DNA from: Methanomassiliicoccus sp. UBA386
GTDB taxonomy: Archaea > Thermoplasmatota > Thermoplasmata > Methanomassiliicoccales > Methanomassiliicoccaceae
Direction of reading: 5' to 3'
Length of the DNA: 27,543 nt
NCBI GenBank assembly: GCA_002498285.1
Contig: DAGU01000109.1
Coordinates: 3,351 to 30,893, forward strand
Shown here: in pieces, positions 7,749 to 14,997 of the stretch
How the letters are laid out: the number at the start of each line of letters is the position of its first letter
How positions within the stretch are numbered: position 1 is the stretch's first letter
The notes under the pieces: model-generated
The model's database searches: none
Seen by the model: only the letters and a program-made list of their open reading frames with translations
Told to the model about the DNA's origin: nothing
Translations under genes and position numbers: made by a program

Positions 7749-9722
7749 ATGAGCAGCGATAACAAGCCGCCTGAGGTCACGACCCCTGACATCGATACTT
7801 GGATCGAGACCAGGGGCTTCGAGACCACCGCGGACATCAAGATCCCGGAGAAGCTTGCCGATCAGGTCATCGGTCAGGACTCTGCCGTAGAGGTCATCAA
7901 GAAGGCTGCCGAGCAGAAACGCCATGTCATGCTCATCGGAGAGCCTGGCACGGGCAAGTCCATGCTGTCGAAGTCGATGACCGAGTTCCTGCCCAAGGGC
8001 GAGCTCCAGGACGTCATCGCCTATCACAATCCCGATGATCCCAATGAGCCGAAGGTGCGCATCGTGCCAGCCGGCAAGGGCAAGGAGATAGTGACTGCCC
8101 AGAAGAAGGAGGCCCTGGCCAAGAAGCAGCAGAAGGCCTCTATAATCACGACCGTCATCGTGGTGCTTCTGATGATGACCGTGGCCATGTTCCTGGTGAC
8201 CCAGGACATCTCGGTCATCCTGGTGGGCATCATCGCGGTGGCGATCCTGTTCTTCGCCACCCGCTACTCGGCCACTGGCAAGCAGGAGAGCTACATCGTG
8301 CCGAAGCTGCTGGTCGGTCATGAAGACGGCGACATGCCTCCGTTCATCGACGCCACCGGCGCGCATGCCGGCGCCCTGCTGGGGGATGTAAAGCACGACC
8401 CGTTCCAGAGCGGAGGGCTGGAGACCCCGGCCCACGACCGCCTGGAGGTCGGGGCCATCCACAAGGCGTCCAAGGGCGTCCTGTTCATCGACGAGATCAA
8501 CATGCTCCGCATGGAGAGCCAGCAGAGCCTGCTGACCGCCCTTCAGGAGGGCAAGTTCTCCATCACCGGGCAGTCGGAGCGCTCCTCGGGCGCCATGGTC
8601 AAGTCGGAGCCGGTCCCGTGCGACTTCGTTCTGGTTTGCGCCGGCAACCTGGACGCCATCCAGGGCATGCACCCCGCTCTCCGGTCCAGGATACGCGGGT
8701 ATGGCTACGAGGTGTTCATGCGCTCCACCATGGAGGACACCGACGCCAACCGTGACAAGCTCGTACGCTTCGTTGCCCAGGAGGTCGCCAGGGACAAGAA
8801 GATCCCCCACTTCGACAAGTATGCGGTGGGCGAGATTATCAAGGAAGCGCAGCGCCGCGCCGGAAGGCACGGACTGCTGACGCTGCGGCTCAGAGAGCTG
8901 GGCGGCCTGGTCCGCGTGGCCGGCGACGTCGCCCGGGAGAAACAGCAGCCCCTCGTCACCGCCGACATGGTGCTGGAGGCCAAGCGCATCGCCCGCTCGC
9001 TGGAGCAGCAGATCGCCGACCGCTTCCTGGAGAACAGCAGGGACTACCAGACCTTCACCACCGTCGGCGAGTCGGTCGGGACCGTTAACGGCCTCGCCGC
9101 CCTGAACGGCGGGAGCTCCATGGCCGAGTACTCCGGCATCGTCCTTCCGATCGTGGCCGAAGTGACGCCGGCCCAGACCCGCTCGGGCGGCCGCATCATA
9201 GCCACCGGGAAGCTGGGGGAGATCGCCAAGGAGGCTGTGCAGAACGTCTCCGCCCTGGTGAAGAAGTACACCGGGGAGGACATCGCCAACCACGACGTGC
9301 ACATCCAGTTCGTCGGGACCTATGAGGGGGTGGAGGGCGACTCCGCGTCCATCTCGGTGGCCACGGCGGTCATCTCGGCCTTCGAGGACGTCCCGGTCGA
9401 TCAGAACCTGGCCATGACCGGCTCCCTGTCGGTCCGCGGCCAGGTGCTGCCGGTCGGTGGGGTCACGGCCAAGATCGAGGCGGCATCCGAGGCGGGCATC
9501 AAGCGCGTCCTCATCCCCCGGGCGAACATGCAGGACGTGGTGCTGGACAAGCAGTACGTGGGAAAGATCGAGATCATTCCCGTCGATACTCTCGGCGAGG
9601 TCCTGGAGAAGGCCCTCGTAGGCGGCCCCAACAAGGACACCCTGCTGAGGAAGCTGTCTGACCTGGTGGAGAGGAAGGTCTCCATCGGCGTCTCCGGCCC
9701 CGGCCGCCCCGCGGCCCAGTGA
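7749..9722 (+). CDS. lonB: Archaeal Lon protease, membrane-anchored LonB type
   Basis: LonB is the ATP-dependent membrane protease of archaea, degrading misfolded and regulatory proteins at the inner face of the membrane. The 657-residue protein has the LonB layout. Walker A is GEPGTGKS (64-71). Two membrane segments (about 131-150 and 153-171) are inserted within the AAA+ domain. Walker B is LFIDE (245-249), and the C-terminal protease domain carries the Ser-Lys dyad, S532 in GDSAS and K575 in GGVTAK. The 43-residue spacing of the dyad equals that of S679 and K722 in E. coli Lon. There is no N-terminal substrate domain of the bacterial type, as expected for LonB. The start has AGGTG 4 nt upstream. 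A 694-codon frame on the opposite strand is only its shadow. Confidence 0.96.
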   Translation: MSSDNKPPEVTTPDIDTWIETRGFETTADIKIPEKLADQVIGQDSAVEVIKKAAEQKRHVMLIGEPGTGKSMLSKSMTEFLPKGELQDVIAYHNPDDPNEPKVRIVPAGKGKEIVTAQKKEALAKKQQKASIITTVIVVLLMMTVAMFLVTQDISVILVGIIAVAILFFATRYSATGKQESYIVPKLLVGHEDGDMPPFIDATGAHAGALLGDVKHDPFQSGGLETPAHDRLEVGAIHKASKGVLFIDEINMLRMESQQSLLTALQEGKFSITGQSERSSGAMVKSEPVPCDFVLVCAGNLDAIQGMHPALRSRIRGYGYEVFMRSTMEDTDANRDKLVRFVAQEVARDKKIPHFDKYAVGEIIKEAQRRAGRHGLLTLRLRELGGLVRVAGDVAREKQQPLVTADMVLEAKRIARSLEQQIADRFLENSRDYQTFTTVGESVGTVNGLAALNGGSSMAEYSGIVLPIVAEVTPAQTRSGGRIIATGKLGEIAKEAVQNVSALVKKYTGEDIANHDVHIQFVGTYEGVEGDSASISVATAVISAFEDVPVDQNLAMTGSLSVRGQVLPVGGVTAKIEAASEAGIKRVLIPRANMQDVVLDKQYVGKIEIIPVDTLGEVLEKALVGGPNKDTLLRKLSDLVERKVSIGVSGPGRPAAQ

Positions 9723-9770
9723 AACCCCTTCATCTCTTCTCTTTTCGTTCTTCCGTTCCGTACGAGGGAC

Positions 9771-9780
9771 AAAACATATA
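9771..9780 (+). promoter_or_regulatory. Possible TATA box of nadM
   Basis: AAAACATATA lies about 35 bases before the nadM start. That implies a leader of about 10 nt, in line with no strong ribosome site before the ATG. Confidence 0.45.
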
Positions 9781-9810
9781 CGCCGATAGAGGTTCTCGAC
9801 CACGGTTCAC

Positions 9811-10350
9811 ATGCGCAAGCAAGAGGTCAGCGCTCTCATCATAGGACGCTTCCAGCCGTTCCACAATGGCCATCTGGAGGTCATAAGGACCATAGCGGGG
9901 CAGTGCGACCGCCTCATCGTTGGCATCGGCAGCGCCCAGCTGTCCCACACGTTCGACAACCCCTTCACCGCGGGCGAGCGCCACCTCATGATCTCCAGGG
10001 CGCTGCACGACGACGGCTTGGACGACTTCTTCCTGGTCCCCATGGTGGATGTCAACCGCTACTCCGTATGGGTGGCCCATGTCCAGTCGCTGGTGCCCCC
10101 CTTCCAGGACGTGTACACGAACAATCCGCTGACCCGCCGGTTGTTCGAGGAAGCGGGCTACGCCGTGCGCTCGGCGCCTCTCTTCAACCGCGACGTCTAC
10201 TCCGGAACGGAGATCCGCAGGCGCATCGTCAGCGGGAAGGAATGGGAGCATCTCGTGCCCGAAGGGGTCTCCGAGACGATCTACGAGGTCCATGGCGACC
10301 AGCGTCTTCGGGACATCACCAAGGACCACTCCTACGAGGTGACCATCTGA
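9811..10350 (+). CDS. nadM: Nicotinamide-nucleotide adenylyltransferase, archaeal NadM type
   Basis: This enzyme joins NMN or NaMN to AMP from ATP, giving NAD or deamido-NAD. The 179-residue protein is a nucleotidyltransferase with the N-terminal GRFQPFHNGH (residues 12-21; the two histidines are the HxGH-type ATP motif). The C-terminal SGTEIRRRI (131-139) corresponds to the ISSTKIR-type motif. Length fits archaeal NadM of about 170-180 residues. The gene lies immediately upstream of the pncC-like gene on the same strand, which ties both to pyridine nucleotide metabolism. The stop at 10348-10350 overlaps or nearly abuts the next gene. Confidence 0.92.
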   Translation: MRKQEVSALIIGRFQPFHNGHLEVIRTIAGQCDRLIVGIGSAQLSHTFDNPFTAGERHLMISRALHDDGLDDFFLVPMVDVNRYSVWVAHVQSLVPPFQDVYTNNPLTRRLFEEAGYAVRSAPLFNRDVYSGTEIRRRIVSGKEWEHLVPEGVSETIYEVHGDQRLRDITKDHSYEVTI

Positions 10351-10373
10351 GCCTTGAAAAGGAAGCGGGAGAC

Positions 10374-10829
10374 ATGCTTCGCTCCCGCGGCCGAACGGTC
10401 GCCCTGGCCGAGTCGTGCACCGGCGGCCTGCTGGGCGCCATGATGACGTCCGTCCCAGGCTCATCGGATTACTTCCTGGCGTCCTTTGTGACCTATTCGA
10501 ACCACGCCAAGGTCGACACGCTGGGCGTTCATCACGCTGTTCTCGCGGAGCACGGTGCGGTGAGCTCCGAGTGCGCTGCCGAGATGGCATCGGGCGCGCG
10601 GCGCGCAGGACGGGCCGACATCGGCCTATCGATCACCGGCATCGCCGGCCCGGGCGGCGGGTCCGAGACCAAACCAGTCGGCCTGACGTACATCGCCGTG
10701 GACGACGGCATCGTTCGCCGCGTGGAGCGGCACGTGTTCCCCGGAGGCCGGGACGACGTCCGTACGGCGGCGGCCGAGAGGGCGCTGCACATGCTCATCG
10801 AGCTGTTGTCATCCCATGACGCACGATGA
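10374..10829 (+). CDS. pncC: NMN amidohydrolase, CinA C-terminal domain type
   Basis: This stand-alone CinA C-terminal domain would deamidate NMN to NaMN, recycling NMN into NAD synthesis. Signatures are AESCTGGLLGAM (residues 12-23; the serine is the catalytic nucleophile of the family), VTYSNHAK, and TGIAGPGGGSETKPVGLTY (88-106). The ATG at 10374 has GGGAG 3 nt upstream and gives 151 residues. The helix that normally precedes ESCTGG continues upstream in frame (LEKEAGD), however, and the only near-cognate codon there is CTG at 10347-10349. That codon overlaps the nadM stop and lies 5 nt after GAGGTG. The true protein may therefore be nine residues longer. Adjacency to nadM supports the NAD role over a DNA-damage (CinA) role. 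Confidence 0.85.
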   Translation: MLRSRGRTVALAESCTGGLLGAMMTSVPGSSDYFLASFVTYSNHAKVDTLGVHHAVLAEHGAVSSECAAEMASGARRAGRADIGLSITGIAGPGGGSETKPVGLTYIAVDDGIVRRVERHVFPGGRDDVRTAAAERALHMLIELLSSHDAR

Positions 10830-10876
10830 TGCGTATTAACATCCCTGACATTATATTCTAATTCCCTGGAGAAAAG

Positions 10877-10885
10877 CTCTATATC
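10877..10885 (+). promoter_or_regulatory. Possible TATA box of the KaiC-like gene pair
   Basis: CTCTATATC lies about 40 bases before the ATG at 10920, in the 90-base gap after pncC. It suggests the two KaiC-like genes start their own transcript. A second AT-rich stretch (TTATATTCTA, 10851-10860) is a less well placed alternative. Confidence 0.45.
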
Positions 10886-10919
10886 CTGTCTTCCGATATC
10901 ATGAAAGTCAGGTGATGGG

Positions 10920-11759
10920 ATGGGCAGAGCAGCGAACAGTATCCCCTCTGGGGTGGCCGATTTCGATTCTATAATCAAGGGCGGGTTTCCGTCAGGCTCG
11001 GTCGTCCTGTTGATCGGCGGCGTTGGCGCCGGACAGGTGGAGTTCGCTCTGACGTCGGCGGCCAAGCTGTCGATGGTGATGCTGGACCCATCCTCGAAGT
11101 CCTTCTACCTCGGTCCGGGCAAGGACTCCACCATGCCCGAGCAGATCTGCTACATCACGTTCTCCCGTTCGCGGGAAGAGGTCCTGCAGGAGCTGGACAA
11201 CTCGTTCAACCGTGAGTTCCACGACGCCTTCGAGAAGGTGGTGAAGTTCAAGGACTTCTCCGAGTCGTACTTCCGCAAGACAATGGTCCCCCGCTCCTGG
11301 ACCGGCGGCGAGCCCGGTTCGCTGTTCTCCTCGCCATCCAACAAGAGCGTGCTGGAGTCACTGGTGGATTACCTGGACGAGAACGCGCCGCGCTCCATGG
11401 TGGTGATCGACTCCCTCACCGATCTGGTGGTCAGCGCCAACATCGACATCAAGGACCTGGTGGCGGTTCTGCGCGGATTGCAGCGGGTGTCCAAGAGATG
11501 GGGGGGCGTGATCTACCTAGTGCTGACGGACGATGTGCTGGAGGAGCGCTATCAACACATGATAATGGACTCGGTGGACGGCGCCCTGGTCTTCGAGTGG
11601 AGCCGGTACATGAACTCATCGAGGAGGCAGCGGTACATGTACGTGGAGAAGTTCATCTCCCTGCTGCCGCACCTGGACAAGGAACGCATCGCCAGGTTCG
11701 CCACCACCGTTACGGCCCGGAGCGGACTGGTGGTCATCGACGCGGAAAGGATCGTGTGA
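10920..11759 (+). CDS. KaiC/RecA-family protein with degenerate nucleotide-binding site
   Basis: The 279-residue protein has the KaiC-type N-terminus (SGVADFDSIIKGGFPSGSVVLLIGG) and overall KaiC fold order. Its P-loop reads GGVGAGQV (33-40), with Q39 replacing the lysine and V40 the Ser/Thr. The acidic pair that activates water in KaiC (SLEED in the next gene) is replaced by TFSRS (79-83). A Walker B-like VVIDSLTDL with D163 remains. It is therefore predicted not to hydrolyse ATP and may be a regulatory or structural partner. The ATG has AGGTG 6 nt upstream. The gene is followed after 4 bases by an intact KaiC-like ATPase. I know no assigned function for this pair; signalling or assembly control is possible. 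Confidence 0.82.
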   Translation: MGRAANSIPSGVADFDSIIKGGFPSGSVVLLIGGVGAGQVEFALTSAAKLSMVMLDPSSKSFYLGPGKDSTMPEQICYITFSRSREEVLQELDNSFNREFHDAFEKVVKFKDFSESYFRKTMVPRSWTGGEPGSLFSSPSNKSVLESLVDYLDENAPRSMVVIDSLTDLVVSANIDIKDLVAVLRGLQRVSKRWGGVIYLVLTDDVLEERYQHMIMDSVDGALVFEWSRYMNSSRRQRYMYVEKFISLLPHLDKERIARFATTVTARSGLVVIDAERIV

Positions 11760-11763
11760 TAGC

Positions 11764-12459
11764 ATGGACAGGGTAAGGACGGGCATAGAGGGGCTCGACG
11801 ACATGCTGGAGGGTGGCCTTCCCAGAGGCCATGCCGTGGCAGTGATGGGCTCCTTCGGAACGGGCAAGACGACCTTCGGACTGCAGTTCCTGCATCAAGG
11901 GCTGCAGGACGGCGAGAAGGGCATATTCATCAGCCTGGAGGAGGACCAGGAAAGCATCCTGGCCAACGCCCTATCGTACGGTTGGGACCTCCGGCAGTAC
12001 GTTGACGCCAGGCGGCTGGCCGTGTTGAAGCTGGAGCCGACCGACGCCAAGAGCTCGATCACCCGCGTCCGCTCGGAGCTGCCGGATCTGGTGCGCTCGT
12101 TCGGAGCGTCCCGCATCGTGGTGGACTCGGTCTCGCTGCTCAACATGCTGTATGATACGCTTTCGGAGAAGCGCGTCAGCCTGTTCAACATGATCCAGAT
12201 GTTCAAGGGCACTGGCGCCACCTGTCTAATGACGGCGGAGGTGCAGGACCAAAATCCGAACGCATCGAGGGACGGCCTCATCGAGTACGCGGTGGACGGC
12301 GTCATCGGGCTTCGGTACGAGGAGCACCCTGAGATGGGAGAGGTCAAGCTCACCATCAGGGTGATGAAGATGCGCCGCATCAAGCACTCCCGTCGCGTGA
12401 AGCCGTACTCCATCACTGACCAGGGCATAGAGGTCCACAGCGACGCCGACGCGTTCTGA
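11764..12459 (+). CDS. KaiC-like RecA-superfamily ATPase, intact active site
   Basis: This 231-residue single-domain KaiC homologue keeps all core motifs. They are Walker A GSFGTGKT (29-36), the catalytic glutamate pair in SLEED (58-61), and Walker B RIVVDSVSLL with D121. The C-terminal MKMRRIKHSRRVKPYSI resembles the R/K-rich finger region of KaiC and RadA-type ATPases. It should bind and hydrolyse ATP and probably forms a hexamer. It lies 4 bases after the degenerate paralogue, so a shared transcript and a mixed complex are likely. Archaeal KaiC-like proteins are tied to signalling and motility control in some lineages, but nothing here fixes the role. It has no kaiA or kaiB neighbour, so a clock function is not suggested. 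Confidence 0.88.
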   Translation: MDRVRTGIEGLDDMLEGGLPRGHAVAVMGSFGTGKTTFGLQFLHQGLQDGEKGIFISLEEDQESILANALSYGWDLRQYVDARRLAVLKLEPTDAKSSITRVRSELPDLVRSFGASRIVVDSVSLLNMLYDTLSEKRVSLFNMIQMFKGTGATCLMTAEVQDQNPNASRDGLIEYAVDGVIGLRYEEHPEMGEVKLTIRVMKMRRIKHSRRVKPYSITDQGIEVHSDADAF

Positions 12460-12973
12460 GCGCTGCGCACATGCATCGGCCGTGAAGGAGCAAGGCGTCC
12501 GGCAGGTCATCGATGGCGCGTCATCCCCGCCGCATCGGTCCAATGGCCGTGCTGATGATCCCGTTGGGGCGTGAAGGCGACCGGCCGTCGGCAGAGATGA
12601 TGCGGTTGACGCTCTTGAAACAAGGCCGTTCGCGTGCGGACATGCGCCAGGGGCTGAAGCGCATTATCTCTATTTCGTCAGCCACTCATCCTGCTGCTGA
12701 ACATGGTGTCTTTAGCCCCCTTCATCCCTGACTCTGAGGCGCAACCGCCAGATAGGGCGTTCGACAGGGGTTCTCTCGATGGCCGAGATGCCTCCGCCCA
12801 CATGGTCAACGGACCGTCAGGGCTCGCGAGGGTGGGTCATGCGCGGCTCAGGCTTTCTTGACCTCCCGGCGCTCCTGAAGATCAATGCTGGAAGATGAGT
12901 AAGGGCGAGTTGCCCGCCATTCACGTTTAGGGGCATGGGGCATCGCTCCCCTGCATTGATATAATGAGGCTCA
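12460..12973 (+). other. Gene-free interval between convergent KaiC-like and hemD-like genes
   Basis: About 514 bases hold no convincing gene. Short open frames (for example 12513-12731, and a 39-codon frame from 12779) have no recognisable protein character. Near the hemD-like end there is a small inverted repeat, AGGGG at 12930-12934 with CCCCT at 12949-12953, and an 11-base palindrome ATGAGGCTCAT at 12964-12974 over the stop codon. Either could help end the hemD-like transcript, but no T-run follows. I see no tRNA. It may be decayed sequence or an unrecognised RNA. Confidence 0.5.
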
Positions 12974-13771
12974 TCAATCAAGCTGCGCCATGTCAAGGTC
13001 TTCTATTATCTCCTTTACCAGCAGTTCTGCGGTCGCCCTCTGGGGCATAATGTCGACCTTGAGCCCGTAGTCCTCCACCTTCTTTTTCGTTTCATGGCTA
13101 AGGACCGCTATCCTTACTCCATCGAATATATCCTCTGGCGCCGCGGGGTCAAAGCGCTCCTTCAGATGGTGGAAGAAAGCATCGGCATGACTTGGCGTTG
13201 GGAATGCCAACGTGTCTATCTCCTTATCCTCCAGGCGGTCCAGGAGTATCTCCATATCTTCCGATCTTTTTAGTTGCAGGGAGTACACCGGCACTTCCGT
13301 CACATTCCACCCAGCGTCGGTCAATGCCATAGGAAGCATGCTTGTACCCCTATCGGAGCGAAGTAAGGCAATGCTCCCTCTGAACGGCAGTTTGTTGATA
13401 TGTCCGATCAATGATTCCGTGGATGCTTCAGGAGAGATGGTAGATACCTTTAGCCCGTTCCATTTCGCGGTCTCCGCGGACCGGTCACCGATCACGATGA
13501 CCTCGACCTTGCTCATCGAGGACAGGAATCGGTTTCGCAATCCACGCTCGATCGCCATATTGATGGAGTGCCTAACCGCCGTGGGACAGGTCAGCACCAC
13601 CGCGTCGAATTTGGAAACCGAGAGGTCCATCAAGAACTCTGTGAACCTGGCGTCATCTACGGCCATTGACTTGAACAGCGGTACAAAAATGAACTCTGCT
13701 TTATCCCCATATGGGAGATATACTGATTCCCAGCCTTCTGAAGGGGCAAGAATGGCAACAAGTTTTTTCAT
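12974..13771 (-). CDS. hemD: Uroporphyrinogen-III synthase family protein (HemD-like)
   Basis: HemD cyclises hydroxymethylbilane to uroporphyrinogen III, the precursor of corrinoids, F430 and siroheme. The 265-residue protein shows the family's two alternating lobes. Lobe segments include FDAVVLTCPTAVRHSI, VEVIVIGDRSAETAKWNGL, GSIALLRSDRGTSMLPMALT, IDTLAFPTPSHADAFF and VRIAVLSHETKKKVEDYGL. HemD sequences diverge strongly, so activity is less certain than fold. I start at the ATG at 13769-13771 (MKKLVAILAPSEG). A 20-residue upstream extension of the frame runs back through the probable promoter. No other tetrapyrrole gene is adjacent. Its base composition is less GC-rich than that of the flanking regions, and it is divergent from an HTH regulator. 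It could be a specialised or regulatory paralogue. Confidence 0.78.
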   Translation of the reverse strand: MKKLVAILAPSEGWESVYLPYGDKAEFIFVPLFKSMAVDDARFTEFLMDLSVSKFDAVVLTCPTAVRHSINMAIERGLRNRFLSSMSKVEVIVIGDRSAETAKWNGLKVSTISPEASTESLIGHINKLPFRGSIALLRSDRGTSMLPMALTDAGWNVTEVPVYSLQLKRSEDMEILLDRLEDKEIDTLAFPTPSHADAFFHHLKERFDPAAPEDIFDGVRIAVLSHETKKKVEDYGLKVDIMPQRATAELLVKEIIEDLDMAQLD

Positions 13772-13808
13772 TTCGACGGTTAAGCAGGGAGAAGGATTAT
13801 TTACCTTT

Positions 13809-13819
13809 CTATAAAAAAA
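13809..13819 (-). promoter_or_regulatory. Probable TATA box of the hemD-like gene
   Basis: On the minus strand TTTTTTTATAG lies about 43 bases before the ATG at 13771. It closely resembles the box before the divergent regulator gene (shared TTTTTTATAG), so both promoters may be similarly tuned. Confidence 0.55.
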
Positions 13820-13865
13820 GGAGTCTATCATGAAGAAACCGCGCGCTCCAACGGGTGCAAGAGGA

Positions 13866-13884
13866 GCGCATCCCAGTGATGCGC
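13866..13884. repeat. Perfect 7-base inverted repeat in the divergent intergenic region
   Basis: GCGCATC and GATGCGC are separated by CCAGT. The site lies between the two divergent TATA boxes (13809-13819 on the minus strand and 13965-13974 on the plus strand). That is where an operator for the HTH regulator could act on both genes. Confidence 0.45.
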
Positions 13885-13964
13885 GTAATCGAACGAATGA
13901 CAGAGCGGTCGTGTTGAAGGTCCAATCCCAATATTATCAGCCATGAAAAAGGTATCTATGTTCA

Positions 13965-13974
13965 TTTTTTATAG
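13965..13974 (+). promoter_or_regulatory. Probable TATA box of the HTH regulator gene
   Basis: TTTTTTATAG ends only 9 bases before the first ATG (13984) but about 27 bases before the second (14002). Archaeal initiation about 25 bases downstream of the box favours the second ATG. Confidence 0.55.
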
Positions 13975-14001
13975 ACATATCAGATGCTCAATCTGTCATT
14001 C

Positions 14002-14655
14002 ATGCGCTCGGCCACTCTCAAGATCAAGAGCCCTATAGATCGTCGTGCTTGCATCAACTGCCTTCCCGTTCTTCAGGAGAACGGCATATCTGTGAAGATC
14101 CTAAGGTGCGCTCCAGTTGGTCCAGATACCGGGCACAGTCTTCTCAGGTTCGAGGGGGATTCCGAGGTGTTGGACCGGCTGTTTGCCGAACCCTTACGGC
14201 CCATGGATGATCATCTGGACGTAGAAGTTGCCAGATCGGGCAATGGGGTCTATTCCGCCCTTGTCGTCAATCGCCAGTGCAAGCTCAGCCACATCATCCA
14301 TGAGAGCAGATGCTTTCTAGAGCTGGCCATTCGATCGGACGACAACGACCTGATATTCCACGTCATAGGTTCCGACGCCGAGTCCATCAAGGACCTGATG
14401 GACTCGATCAAAAGCCTGGGCTATTCCATCAGTATTATCAGCGTCTATGAAAAACAGGCTTGGGGAGGCCTAACTTACCGGCAGGAGGTGAACCTGAGGA
14501 AGGCGTTTGAATCTGGCTATTATAATATTCCTAGCCAGGTCACGCTTGATGATCTAGCTGCTGAGATCGGGGTATCCAAATCCACCCTGAACATCATACT
14601 CCGCAGGGCTGAAAGAAAGCTCATCTCCGATTATCTGAAGAACTCTGAGAAATGA
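14002..14655 (+). CDS. Transcriptional regulator with bacterio-opsin-activator HTH (HTH_10)
   Basis: The C-terminal 55 residues match the HTH_10 (Bat-type) domain. They comprise LTYRQEVNLRKAFESGYY, then VTLDDLAAEIGVSKST as the helix-turn-helix, then LNIILRRAERKLISDYL. The N-terminal 150 residues are an alpha/beta domain that I do not recognise and that may sense a ligand. It contains C23 and C26 in ACINC, counting from 14002. This makes it a DNA-binding regulator, probably acting on its neighbours. I choose the ATG at 14002 (MRSATLKIKSP, 217 residues) over the ATG at 13984 (223 residues) because of the TATA spacing. It is divergent from the hemD-like gene and is followed, on the same strand, by the permease and methyltransferase genes. 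Confidence 0.85.
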   Translation: MRSATLKIKSPIDRRACINCLPVLQENGISVKILRCAPVGPDTGHSLLRFEGDSEVLDRLFAEPLRPMDDHLDVEVARSGNGVYSALVVNRQCKLSHIIHESRCFLELAIRSDDNDLIFHVIGSDAESIKDLMDSIKSLGYSISIISVYEKQAWGGLTYRQEVNLRKAFESGYYNIPSQVTLDDLAAEIGVSKSTLNIILRRAERKLISDYLKNSEK

Positions 14656-14997
14656 CCGCAGGGACGTGGCCAGCTATCCGGGGACGTCCTGTCCTCACGA
14701 GGCCCTCAATATCACCTTCCATGCCATCCAGCCACTGGCTGAAATGGGCGGTGCTGGCATTCTTGAGCGATCCGTGAGCTCAAAAGTTCTCATCAATTCT
14801 CAACCATATCAATATATTGATGATGTTACTATGGCCGCCCTGATCGATGTGAATGGGTGAAAGTGAGCCCATTACTAGGCTGATATGTAAGCCATTAATT
14901 TTATAAGGCGTTCAATCGAACATGTCCGCCGTTCCGACATAATATTTTCAATCCGATGTGGAGCCTAACAAACGCCTTGGGTTTAGGAGGAAAATGT
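14656..14997 (+). other. Gene-free interval with permease promoter and leader
   Basis: About 340 bases separate the regulator from the permease start. They contain a weak 64-codon frame (14666-14860, GTG start, no protein signature), which I do not accept. Near the 3' end lie a TATA-like box and an mRNA leader of about 70 nt. A small inverted repeat, ATGTC-N9-GACAT (14922-14940), sits near the predicted start of transcription. Confidence 0.5.
14899..14907 (+). promoter_or_regulatory. Probable TATA box of the permease gene
   Basis: TTTTATAAG is a strong AT-rich box about 95 bases before the permease start. Transcription from about 14928 would give a leader of about 70 nt ending in the TAGGAGG site at 14984-14990. 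Confidence 0.55.

Noticed and set aside
7719..9803. 694-codon minus-strand open frame across lonB
   Set aside because: It is the antisense of a clear LonB gene, with a low-complexity His/Asp/Gly-rich translation and no known domain.
11764..12459. Circadian clock KaiC
   Set aside because: It is a single-domain KaiC-like ATPase with no KaiA or KaiB neighbour; such proteins are common in archaea with other roles.
14666..14860. 64-codon frame between the regulator and permease genes
   Set aside because: GTG start without a ribosome site, no recognisable feature, and it precedes a clear promoter.
14905..14978. AAGGCGTT / AACGCCTT inverted repeat around the permease leader
   Set aside because: The left arm overlaps the TATA region and would lie upstream of the transcript start, so it cannot form an RNA stem, and the 58-base gap makes an operator unlikely.
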